Assembly (NCBI GenBank): GCA_947174975.1
Contig: CAMWLA010000093.1
Coordinates: 1-5,103, forward strand
Origin: an uncultured Clostridia bacterium
GTDB taxonomy: Bacteria > Bacillota > Clostridia > Christensenellales > Borkfalkiaceae
Direction of reading: 5' to 3'
Length of the DNA: 5,103 nucleotides
The notes beneath the pieces are model-generated. The model searched no databases. It was given only the letters and a program-made list of their open reading frames with translations, and was not told where the DNA came from. Position numbers and translations under genes: made by a program. Of this stretch, positions 1 through 5,074 are shown piece by piece (the stretch's first letter is position 1; each line of letters opens with the position of its first letter).

Positions 1-1
1 G

Positions 2-484
2 GCGACTTGCACGACCGACGGCGAAAAGACTTTCACTTGCGCAAACGACGGCAGTCATACCAAAACGGAAGTAATTCCCGCGCTCGGCCACAATATTGCG
101 CAGCACGAGGGGCAAGCGGCAACTTGCACCGAAGCGGGTTGGGAAGCATACGAAACTTGCTCGCGCTGCGACTATTCGACTAAGGTCGAAATTCCCGCGC
201 TCGGACACAGCTTAAATCACAAATCAGAAACTGACGCAACGGAAGATAAGGACGGCAACACCGAATACTGGGAATGCGATAATTGCCACAAGTATTTCTC
301 GGACGAAGCGGGCAAAACCGAAATAACCGATAAATCAAGCGTTGTTATTCCCAAGCTTCCTAAAAACGGCGGCTCCGTGCTGTGGATTATCTTGATTATA
401 ATTCTCGTTTTGATAATTTTGGCTGAAATTGCGTTCATAACGTATCGCAAATTGCACGCTGACGCAAAGGAGAAAAAATTATGA
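2..484 (+). CDS. Repeat-containing surface protein, C-terminal membrane anchor (5'-truncated by window edge)
   Basis: The open frame enters from the left edge and gives 160 visible residues ending at TGA 482-484. Three repeat units are visible. Residues 1-39 and 40-78 are 39-residue units starting ATCT and carrying IPALGH; residues 79-120 are a diverged unit with YWEC and a second CxxC, ending IPKL. CxxC pairs occur at C53/C56 and C91/C94; in the first unit the second Cys is replaced (C13-A-N-D16). Residues about 126-148 form a hydrophobic helix (VLWIILIIILVLIILAEIAF) followed by a basic tail (YRKLHADAKEKK), so the repeats should face outside and the tail the cytoplasm. Such repeats are known in large surface proteins of gut Clostridia, where the function is usually unassigned. 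The unit repeat also shows in DNA: ATTCCCGCGCTCGG at 74-87 and 191-204, 117 nt apart. The stop overlaps the next start by ATGA, indicating translational coupling. N-terminal domains lie outside the window, so no specific function can be given. Confidence 0.85.
   Translation, partial: ATCTTDGEKTFTCANDGSHTKTEVIPALGHNIAQHEGQAATCTEAGWEAYETCSRCDYSTKVEIPALGHSLNHKSETDATEDKDGNTEYWECDNCHKYFSDEAGKTEITDKSSVVIPKLPKNGGSVLWIILIIILVLIILAEIAFITYRKLHADAKEKKL
466..472 (+). promoter_or_regulatory. Ribosome binding site of the uL15-like gene, inside the upstream gene
   Basis: AAAGGAG lies 8 nt before ATG 481 and within the last codons of the upstream gene. It supports 481 as the true start and translation coupled to the preceding stop through the ATGA overlap. 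Confidence 0.75.
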
Positions 485-1020
485 TAGTTGCAGTTATAGT
501 TTTGGCAGTTGTTGCGGTTCTGCTCGGCGGATATATCCTTTTGGATATTCTGTACCTCAATAAGAGGAAAACGGCAGTTGCGACCGCTATAGAGGTCGAA
601 ATCCCCGAAGAGGAACAGCCGACCGTAATAGACGCAAAGCCTATCGTTAAAGAAGTGCAAAAGCCGGTTGAATTTAATCCCGACGAACTTCGCGAAAGCG
701 TTACGGCGCAGGAAGTCGATACGCTTATGGAAGACGATGTCGCGGAAAGCCTCATCGAAAAATCCGAAGTCAAGACGGACAGAACCAAGCAAGGCATAAT
801 CAATATAGATACCCTATCACAGAACTTCAAAAGCGGAGAGGTTGTAACGCTCGACGAAATCAAAAAGCGCATCAAGGGCTTTTCAAAGACTACTTATATA
901 AAAGTGCTTGCCAGAGGCACGCTTGACAAGGCGTTGACCGTCGAAGCGGACAGCTTTTCTATTCAAGCCGTAAAAATGATAGTTCTCACCGGCGGCAAAG
1001 TAATAAAAAATTGCGAATAA
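481..1020 (+). CDS. Membrane-anchored protein with a C-terminal uL15-like ribosomal-protein domain
   Basis: 179 residues. Residues 2-25 form a hydrophobic helix followed by NKRK at 27-30; by the positive-inside rule the N-terminus is outside and the rest cytoplasmic. Residues 35-105 are acidic and low in hydrophobics, probably a linker, with a segment VTAQEVDTLMEDDVAESLIE at 74-93 that looks helical. Residues about 106-176 match, by eye, the C-terminal half of bacterial ribosomal protein uL15 (L15): an 'IN-D-L...F..G..VTL..I' opening, then 'IKVLARGTLDKALTVEA' and 'FS..AV..I...GGKV'. The basic, ribosome-core-binding N-terminal extension of true L15 (about 145 residues) is absent and replaced by the membrane segment, so this is unlikely to be the housekeeping L15, which normally sits in the spc ribosomal operon. 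Proteins labelled uL15-family outside that operon may exist in databases; this could not be checked. The gene is coupled to the upstream surface protein and closed by the hairpin at 1026-1057. A role in ribosome tethering, or a simple reuse of the fold, are both guesses. Confidence 0.85.
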   Translation: MIVAVIVLAVVAVLLGGYILLDILYLNKRKTAVATAIEVEIPEEEQPTVIDAKPIVKEVQKPVEFNPDELRESVTAQEVDTLMEDDVAESLIEKSEVKTDRTKQGIINIDTLSQNFKSGEVVTLDEIKKRIKGFSKTTYIKVLARGTLDKALTVEADSFSIQAVKMIVLTGGKVIKNCE

Positions 1021-1025
1021 GCATA

Positions 1026-1064
1026 AAAGCGTTCACGCAAACCTGCGTGAACGCTTTAAATTTT
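1026..1064 (+). terminator. Hairpin terminator after the uL15-like gene
   Basis: A perfect 14-bp inverted repeat AAAGCGTTCACGCA (1026-1039) and its complement (1044-1057) enclose the 4-nt loop AACC. It begins 6 nt after the stop codon. The following T-run is short (AAATTTT, 1058-1064). Read on the minus strand the stem is followed by TTTT, so it may also act for transcription from the right. Confidence 0.8.
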
Positions 1065-1098
1065 GGTGCAGATAATATTCACAGTATTCTAAGCATAT
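1064..1098 (-). pseudogene. Decayed tRNA-Leu 3'-end remnant (copy 1 of the repeat TGGTGCAGATAATA)
   Basis: TGGTGCAGATAATA at 1064-1077 is identical to the acceptor/CCA end of the tRNA-Leu half at 4837-4887. Nine bases further right, TTCTAAG (1087-1093) repeats the anticodon-loop sequence of that tRNA. On the minus strand, GCTTAGAATACTGTG here compares with CCTTAGAATCCAGTG there, 12 of 15 bases identical. The variable region and most of the T arm would be missing, a deletion of about 23 nt. The 14-nt end is certain; the assignment of the second block to the same tRNA is plausible but could be chance. Confidence 0.45.
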
Positions 1099-1123
1099 AG
1101 CAAGATGTATCTTGTTAACTTAA

Positions 1124-1141
1124 ATGTTTAGTAATTAACAA
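1124..1141. promoter_or_regulatory. Candidate Rex operator upstream of adhE
   Basis: ATGTTTA-GTAA-TTAACAA matches the Rex consensus TTGTTAA-N4-TTAACAA with a perfect right half and 5 of 7 in the left half, at the right spacing. Rex is the NADH/NAD+-sensing repressor known to control adhE in many Clostridia and other Firmicutes. A second perfect half, TTGTTAA, lies at 1112-1118 and forms with 1135-1141 a perfect 7-bp inverted repeat spaced by 16 nt. The site is about 34 nt upstream of the -35 hexamer proposed here, which is unusual for direct blocking. The surrounding DNA is AT-rich, so a chance match is possible. Confidence 0.45.
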
Positions 1142-1174
1142 AATTCTTATTTTTTAAAAATTTATTTCACGGCG

Positions 1175-1203
1175 TTGCAATATCCGAACCTATTTGATAA
1201 AAT
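1175..1203 (+). promoter_or_regulatory. Candidate adhE promoter with extended -10
   Basis: TTGCAA (1175-1180), 17-nt spacer, TAAAAT (1198-1203), with TG at 1195-1196 one base before the hexamer (extended -10). An AT-rich block at 1141-1167 lies upstream and could act as an UP element. Transcription would begin near 1210, giving a leader of about 29 nt before the adhE start. Confidence 0.55.
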
Positions 1204-1227
1204 TATATCGATTTAAAAATATCAATT

Positions 1228-1234
1228 AGAGGTG
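1228..1234 (+). promoter_or_regulatory. adhE ribosome binding site
   Basis: AGAGGTG ends 4 nt before ATG 1239; the AGAGG core is 6 nt from the start. It supports the chosen start, which also agrees with the usual AdhE N-terminus. Confidence 0.7.
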
Positions 1235-1238
1235 TTAA

Positions 1239-3848
1239 ATGGATTTTAAGTTAGACTATGAAGTTTGCGACAGCGTTGAAAAACTTGAAAGCGAAATCAA
1301 AAGAGTACGCAAGGCTCAACAAGAATTTGCGTCTTTTACGCAAGAGCAAGTTGACAAAATCTTTTTGGCTTGCGCAACCGCCGCAAATAAAGAGAGAATC
1401 CCGCTTGCAAAGCTTGCCGTAAGCGAAACTGGAATGGGCGTGGTGGAAGACAAGGTAATCAAAAACCACTACGCGGCAGAATATATCTATAACAAGTACC
1501 GCGACGTGAAAACTTGCGGAATTTTAGAGGAAGACAAGGCGTACGGCATCATTAAAATTGCAGAGCCGATAGGAATAATCGGCGCGGTCATTCCCACTAC
1601 GAATCCGACTTCCACGGCGATATTTAAAACGCTTTTGTGCTTAAAGACGCGCAACGGCTGTATATTAAGTCCGCACCCCCGCGCAAAAAATTCAACTATT
1701 GCAGCCGCGAAGGTAATCTACGAAGCCGCAGTTGCCGCGGGCGCGCCCGAGGGCATTATCAGCTGGATAGACGTTCCCAGCTTAGAGATGACCAACCTTT
1801 TAATGAAAGAGGTCGACACCATTCTTGCAACCGGCGGCCCCGGTATGGTAAGGGCGGCTTATTCAAGCGGTAAGCCGGCAATCGGCGTAGGCGCGGGCAA
1901 CACCCCCGCGGTTATCGACGAAAGCGCGGATATTCTCGTCGCGGTAAATTCTATAATCCATTCCAAAACCTTTGATAACGGTATGATTTGCGCGTCGGAG
2001 CAGTCCGTCATAGTTGCCGATAAAATTTATAGCAAGGTTAAAAAGGAATTCGAAGCGAGGGGATGTCATTTCCTCGTCGGCGACGAGCTTGACAAAGTAA
2101 GAAAAACGATAATAATAAACGGCTCGTTGAATGCGAAAATAGTCGGTCAGTCGGCTGTAAAAATAGCACAGCTTGCGGGCGTCGAAGTACCCGAAAGTAC
2201 TAAAATTCTGATTGGCGAAGTGGAAAGCGTGGATCTTTTTGAAGAATTCGCACACGAAAAGCTTTCGCCCGTGCTTGCAATGTATAGGGCGGAAAGCTTT
2301 GACGACGCGCTGAATAAGGCGGAAAAACTCGTTGCTGACGGCGGATACGGACACACCTCGTCGCTGTACGTAAACACCGTTACGGCGCAAGATAAAATCC
2401 ACGAATTTTCCGAGAGAATGAAGACTTGCCGCATACTTATAAATACTCCCTCGTCGCACGGCGGCATAGGCGATTTATACAACTTCAAACTTGCTCCGTC
2501 GCTTACGCTCGGCTGCGGAAGTTGGGGCGGAAATTCGGTTTCCGAAAACGTAGGAGTTAAGCACCTTTTAAATATAAAAACAGTTGCGGAAAGGAGAGAA
2601 AATATGCTGTGGTTTAGGGCGCCCGAAAAGGTCTACACAAAGAAGGGCTGTCTGCCCGTTGCGCTTGAAGAGCTTACTCATGTTTTAGGCAAGAAGCGCG
2701 CATTTATAGTCACCGATAAATTTCTATATGAAAACGGCTTTACGAAATGTATTACCGAAAAGCTTGACGAACTCGGCATCGCGCACAGCACTTTCTCGGA
2801 CGTCGCACCCGACCCCACGCTGGAATGCGCGGTCGCGGGGGCAAAGCAGATGTCTGCGTTCAAACCCGATACGATAATTGCCCTCGGCGGCGGCAGTGCA
2901 ATGGACGCGGCTAAAATTATGTGGGTTATGTACGAACATCCCGACGTTGACTTCCTTGATATGGCTATGCGCTTCGTCGATATAAGAAAGCGTATCTACA
3001 CGTTCCCCAAAATGGGAGAAAAAGCTTATTTTATTGCAATTCCCACTTCTGCGGGTACGGGTTCTGAGGTAACGCCGTTCGCGGTCATCACCGACGAAAA
3101 GACGGGAGTAAAATATCCCCTTGCAGACTACGCACTGTTGCCTAATATGGCAATTATCGATACCGATTTGCATATGTCCGCGCCTAAGGGACTGACTGCG
3201 GCTTCGGGTATCGATGCGGTAACCCACGCTTTGGAAGCTTACGCGTCAGTTATGGCAACCGACTACACCGACAGCCTTGCATTGCAAGCCTTAAAAGTAA
3301 TTTTCAAGTATTTGCCCGCGGCTTACGAAAACGGTACGACCGATATCGAGGCAAGGGAAAAGATGGCAAACGCGGCAACTATGGCGGGTATGGCTTTTGC
3401 AAACGCGTTCCTCGGCGTGTGCCATTCGATGGCACATAAATTGGGTGCGTTCCATCATTTGCCCCACGGCGTGGCAAACGCGCTTATGATTGACGAGGTT
3501 ATCCGTTTCAACTCGTCTGAAGCGCCTACAAAGATGGGCACGTTCAGCCAGTACGCATATCCCAAAGCTCAGCGCAGATATGCGGAAGTTGCCGAAGCTT
3601 TGGGCGTTGACGGTAAAAACGACAAAGAAAAGGTTGCAAACCTCATTAAAGCTATTGATAAGCTTAAAGAGAGGGTTGGCATTAAAAAGACCATTAAAGA
3701 CTATGGTATCGAAGAGCAGGATTTCTTTGATAGGCTTGACGAAATGGTAGAGCAAGCGTTTGACGACCAGTGCACGGGCGCAAACCCGAGATACCCTTTA
3801 ATGAGCGAAATAAAACAGATGTATCTCAACGCGTATTACGGAAAATAA
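1239..3848 (+). CDS. adhE: Bifunctional acetaldehyde-CoA / alcohol dehydrogenase AdhE
   Basis: 869 residues, the normal full length for AdhE (about 860-890). It converts acetyl-CoA to acetaldehyde and then ethanol, using two NADH, in the cytoplasm; known homologues assemble into spirosome filaments. Residues 1 to about 445 are the CoA-acylating aldehyde dehydrogenase domain: catalytic C251 lies in FDNGMICASEQS (counterpart of E. coli C246), and H372 is in GGYGHTSS. A linker at about 446-465 leads to the iron-dependent alcohol dehydrogenase domain, with the NAD-binding GGGSAMDAAK at 550-559, PTSAGTGSEVTPFAV at 602-616 and iron ligands D659, H663, H729 and H743. Each is offset by exactly 6 from the E. 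coli residues D653, H657, H723 and H737. No catalytic residue is missing and the frame is intact, so both activities are expected. It has its own promoter and a possible Rex box, and is probably co-transcribed with the kinase gene 11 nt downstream. Confidence 0.98.
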   Translation: MDFKLDYEVCDSVEKLESEIKRVRKAQQEFASFTQEQVDKIFLACATAANKERIPLAKLAVSETGMGVVEDKVIKNHYAAEYIYNKYRDVKTCGILEEDKAYGIIKIAEPIGIIGAVIPTTNPTSTAIFKTLLCLKTRNGCILSPHPRAKNSTIAAAKVIYEAAVAAGAPEGIISWIDVPSLEMTNLLMKEVDTILATGGPGMVRAAYSSGKPAIGVGAGNTPAVIDESADILVAVNSIIHSKTFDNGMICASEQSVIVADKIYSKVKKEFEARGCHFLVGDELDKVRKTIIINGSLNAKIVGQSAVKIAQLAGVEVPESTKILIGEVESVDLFEEFAHEKLSPVLAMYRAESFDDALNKAEKLVADGGYGHTSSLYVNTVTAQDKIHEFSERMKTCRILINTPSSHGGIGDLYNFKLAPSLTLGCGSWGGNSVSENVGVKHLLNIKTVAERRENMLWFRAPEKVYTKKGCLPVALEELTHVLGKKRAFIVTDKFLYENGFTKCITEKLDELGIAHSTFSDVAPDPTLECAVAGAKQMSAFKPDTIIALGGGSAMDAAKIMWVMYEHPDVDFLDMAMRFVDIRKRIYTFPKMGEKAYFIAIPTSAGTGSEVTPFAVITDEKTGVKYPLADYALLPNMAIIDTDLHMSAPKGLTAASGIDAVTHALEAYASVMATDYTDSLALQALKVIFKYLPAAYENGTTDIEAREKMANAATMAGMAFANAFLGVCHSMAHKLGAFHHLPHGVANALMIDEVIRFNSSEAPTKMGTFSQYAYPKAQRRYAEVAEALGVDGKNDKEKVANLIKAIDKLKERVGIKKTIKDYGIEEQDFFDRLDEMVEQAFDDQCTGANPRYPLMSEIKQMYLNAYYGK

Positions 3849-3855
3849 GGAGGAG
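3849..3855 (+). promoter_or_regulatory. Strong ribosome binding site deciding the kinase start
   Basis: GGAGGAG directly follows the adhE stop codon, and its GGAGG core is 6 nt from ATG 3860. This places the start at 3860, not at the earlier in-frame ATG at 3770, which lies inside adhE and has no comparable site. Confidence 0.85.
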
Positions 3856-3859
3856 AATT

Positions 3860-4606
3860 ATGCAAAGACAGAAAATATTTTCAAGGGCAGACAAAGAAAT
3901 TTACCGCGACGGCGACAAGCTTGTCAAAGTGTTTGACGCAGACTTTTCAAAGGCCAATATTTTAAACGAAGCGTTAAATCACGCAAGAGTTGAAGAAACC
4001 GACTTAAACGTCCCCAAAATCCGCTCTATCGAGGTTGTAGACGGTAAATGGGCGATAATTCTCGACTATATCGAGGGAAAGACTTTGCAGTCCTTAATGG
4101 ACGCCCACCCCGAAAAAGAAGACGAGTATTTAAATCTCTTTGTGGATTTGCAGATGAGCGTGCTTTCGCATAAAGTGCCGATGCTCAATAAATTAAAGGA
4201 CAAAATGCAGACTAAAATATCTTCAACCGATTTAGACGCGACTACGCGTTACGAGCTGCATACCCGCCTCGATTCGATGCCCAAGCACACGCATTTGTGC
4301 CACGGCGACTTCAATCCCACGAACGTAATTATCACTAAGGACGGCACGCCTTATATAATCGACTGGGCGCACGCAACGCAAGGCAACTCGTCGGCGGACG
4401 TCGCAAGAAGTTATCTTTTGTTTTGCCTTGCAGATAAAAAGGAGCTTGCCGATAAGTATTTGAAGCTGTACTGCAAGAAGAGCGATACCGCTATGCAGTA
4501 TATTCAGCGCTGGATACCCATAGTTGCGGCTTCCCGCCTTGTAAAGGCGCCCGAAAGCGAAAAGCAATTTCTTCGCCGTTGGGTCGACGTAGTTGAATAC
4601 GAATAA
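3860..4606 (+). CDS. APH/choline-kinase-fold small-molecule phosphotransferase
   Basis: 248 residues. It has the kinase-like phosphotransferase fold of the aminoglycoside phosphotransferase/choline kinase superfamily (PF01636 type). The N-lobe contains a probable ATP-binding lysine K23 in KLVKVF, a NEAL motif at 36-39 matching the family's usual REA position, and VPKI at 51-54. The hinge reads ILDYIEGKTL (67-76). The C-lobe has the catalytic loop LCHGDFNPTNVII at 146-158, with catalytic D150 and metal-binding N155, then IIDW at 166-169 with metal-binding D168, and DVARSYLL at 180-187. All core residues are present, so it should be active. The substrate cannot be read from sequence: family members phosphorylate aminoglycosides, choline, sugars, homoserine or modified metabolites. 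The 11-nt spacing and strong RBS indicate an operon with adhE, and the terminator at 4616-4646 closes it. An antibiotic-resistance role is not supported. A housekeeping or metabolite-repair role linked to AdhE is a guess. Confidence 0.9.
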   Translation: MQRQKIFSRADKEIYRDGDKLVKVFDADFSKANILNEALNHARVEETDLNVPKIRSIEVVDGKWAIILDYIEGKTLQSLMDAHPEKEDEYLNLFVDLQMSVLSHKVPMLNKLKDKMQTKISSTDLDATTRYELHTRLDSMPKHTHLCHGDFNPTNVIITKDGTPYIIDWAHATQGNSSADVARSYLLFCLADKKELADKYLKLYCKKSDTAMQYIQRWIPIVAASRLVKAPESEKQFLRRWVDVVEYE

Positions 4607-4615
4607 ACTTTAATA

Positions 4616-4646
4616 AAAAAACGCAAGCTTAAGGCTTGCGTTTTTT
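4616..4646. terminator. Bidirectional intrinsic terminator after the adhE-kinase operon
   Basis: A 13-bp stem, AAAAAACGCAAGC (4616-4628) with its complement (4634-4646), encloses the loop TTAAG. Eight inner pairs are GC-rich. It is followed by a T-run on the plus strand and, because of the A-run on its left side, on the minus strand too. It starts 9 nt after the kinase stop codon and can also terminate transcription arriving from the right. Confidence 0.93.
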
Positions 4647-4649
4647 ATT

Positions 4650-4780
4650 TGGTGCAGATAATAGGATTTGCGCCTTGGGCGGCGCGCACGGTTGACAGCA
4701 AAAGTCAATTGCTGTCAAGTCTGCGGTAGAGCCCGCAGACCTACGCAAACTGAGTTTGCTTGCCTCCCGTCAAATCCTAT
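4650..4780. repeat. Structured palindromic element carrying a tRNA-Leu 3' tail (copy 2)
   Basis: The left end is TGGTGCAGATAATAGGATTTG (4650-4670), which on the minus strand reads as T-loop, T-stem, acceptor and CCA of a tRNA-Leu. Its inner 10 bases, ATAGGATTTG (4661-4670), are perfectly inverted as CAAATCCTAT at 4771-4780, closing a 120-nt structure. Inside are a short CGCC/GGCG hairpin (4671-4684), a 10-bp hairpin TTGACAGCAA with a 7-nt loop (4692-4718), an abutting 8-bp hairpin GTCTGCGG with a 6-nt loop (4719-4740), and a 6-bp hairpin GCAAAC with a 3-nt loop (4745-4759). All arms are perfect. It has no coding capacity of note. This resembles a miniature non-autonomous repeat or a structured RNA, but no known family is recognised. 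The strand of any transcript is unknown; the tRNA tail argues for minus. Confidence 0.7.
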
Positions 4781-4797
4781 GAAATCGCTCCAAAGAA

Positions 4798-4837
4798 ATA
4801 GCACTATCAAAGAGAAGTATCTCTTTAATAGTGCTAT
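4798..4837 (-). terminator. Long hairpin next to the tRNA-Leu half, possible tRNA terminator
   Basis: Arms of 18 nt (4798-4815 and 4820-4837) pair with one C/A mismatch around the loop AGTA. The right arm shares its last base with the CCA end of the tRNA fragment. On the minus strand it lies immediately after CCA and is followed by ATTTCTTT, a weak T-run, so a terminator for the original tRNA-Leu gene is the simplest reading. A recombination-related role is an alternative. Confidence 0.55.
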
Positions 4838-4887
4838 GGTGCAGATAATAAGATTTGAACCTACACGGTTGCCCACTGGATTCTAAG
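4837..4887 (-). pseudogene. 3' half of a tRNA-Leu(UAG) gene, truncated at the anticodon loop (candidate att site, copy 3)
   Basis: Read on the minus strand, the parts from the 3' end are: CCA (4837-4839), discriminator A (4840), acceptor TATCTGC (4841-4847), T arm with loop TTCAAAT (4853-4859) and stem GTAGG/CTTAT, a long variable region TGGGCAACCGT (4865-4875) typical of class II tRNAs, anticodon 3' stem TCCAG (4876-4880), and anticodon loop CTTAGAA (4881-4887) with anticodon UAG. The next five bases (TAAGC on the minus strand) do not pair with TCCAG, and no GCAGATA acceptor 5' strand or D arm follows in the remaining 216 nt. The 5' half is therefore missing. A tRNA 3' half starting at the anticodon loop is the usual identity segment left by tyrosine-recombinase elements that integrate in tRNA genes. 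If so, the element lies to the right. Confidence 0.75.
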
Positions 4888-4914
4888 GCTTATGCGGACA
4901 AAATCGCCCTTAGC

Positions 4915-4971
4915 AAAAACAGCTAAAAACAGGGCATTTTTAGCCAAAAACGGCGTAAAAAGCGCCCAAAA
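4915..4971. other. Phased A-tracts, predicted bent DNA, with an internal hairpin
   Basis: A- or T-tracts of 4-5 bases begin at 4915, 4925, 4937, 4946, 4957 and 4968, spaced 9-12 bp and so roughly in phase with the helix, which predicts intrinsic curvature. Within it GCTAAAAA (4922-4929) is inverted as TTTTTAGC (4937-4944) with a 7-nt loop. Bent DNA beside a tRNA half-site fits a recombination or regulatory region, but no protein site is identified. Confidence 0.5.
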
Positions 4972-5012
4972 TCAAACATTTCCGTTTGTTAAAAATTTCC
5001 TTAAAATCACAG

Positions 5013-5032
5013 TTTCCCAAAATTTCCCAAAA
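5013..5032. repeat. Tandem 10-bp repeat TTTCCCAAAA
   Basis: TTTCCCAAAA occurs twice head to tail (5013-5022 and 5023-5032), exactly one helical turn apart, with a weaker relative (TTTCCTTAAAA) at 4996-5006. It lies about 125 nt from the broken tRNA and 42 nt upstream of the -35 box at 5075. It could be arm-type recombinase sites or a regulator site; either is inference. Confidence 0.5.
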
Positions 5033-5074
5033 ATTTTTCACATAAGCTTTGTCATATTGATTTTTGTCGTTGAC

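Noticed and set aside
217..875. Two overlapping minus-strand open frames opposite the surface protein and the uL15-like gene
   Set aside because: They are antisense to well-supported coding regions, lack ribosome binding sites and give low-complexity products resembling no family.
1863..3755. Several minus-strand and out-of-frame open frames within adhE
   Set aside because: All are shadows of the adhE frame, whose conserved catalytic residues leave no doubt about the coding strand.
3770..3859. 30-codon N-terminal extension of the kinase gene
   Set aside because: It lies inside adhE in another frame, and the strong GGAGGAG site points to ATG 3860, where the family-like sequence begins.
4661..4780. 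CRISPR array or insertion sequence
   Set aside because: There are no regularly spaced direct repeats with spacers, no transposase frame and no clear target-site duplication; the structure is a set of different hairpins.
4668..4886. Plus-strand open frame of 72 codons
   Set aside because: It runs through four hairpins, the long stem and the tRNA half; it has no ribosome binding site and its product is Arg/Cys-rich nonsense.
4837..4887. tmRNA 3' end
   Set aside because: The sequence has a Leu-type variable arm and anticodon loop with UAG, and the acceptor does not fit the usual tmRNA end.
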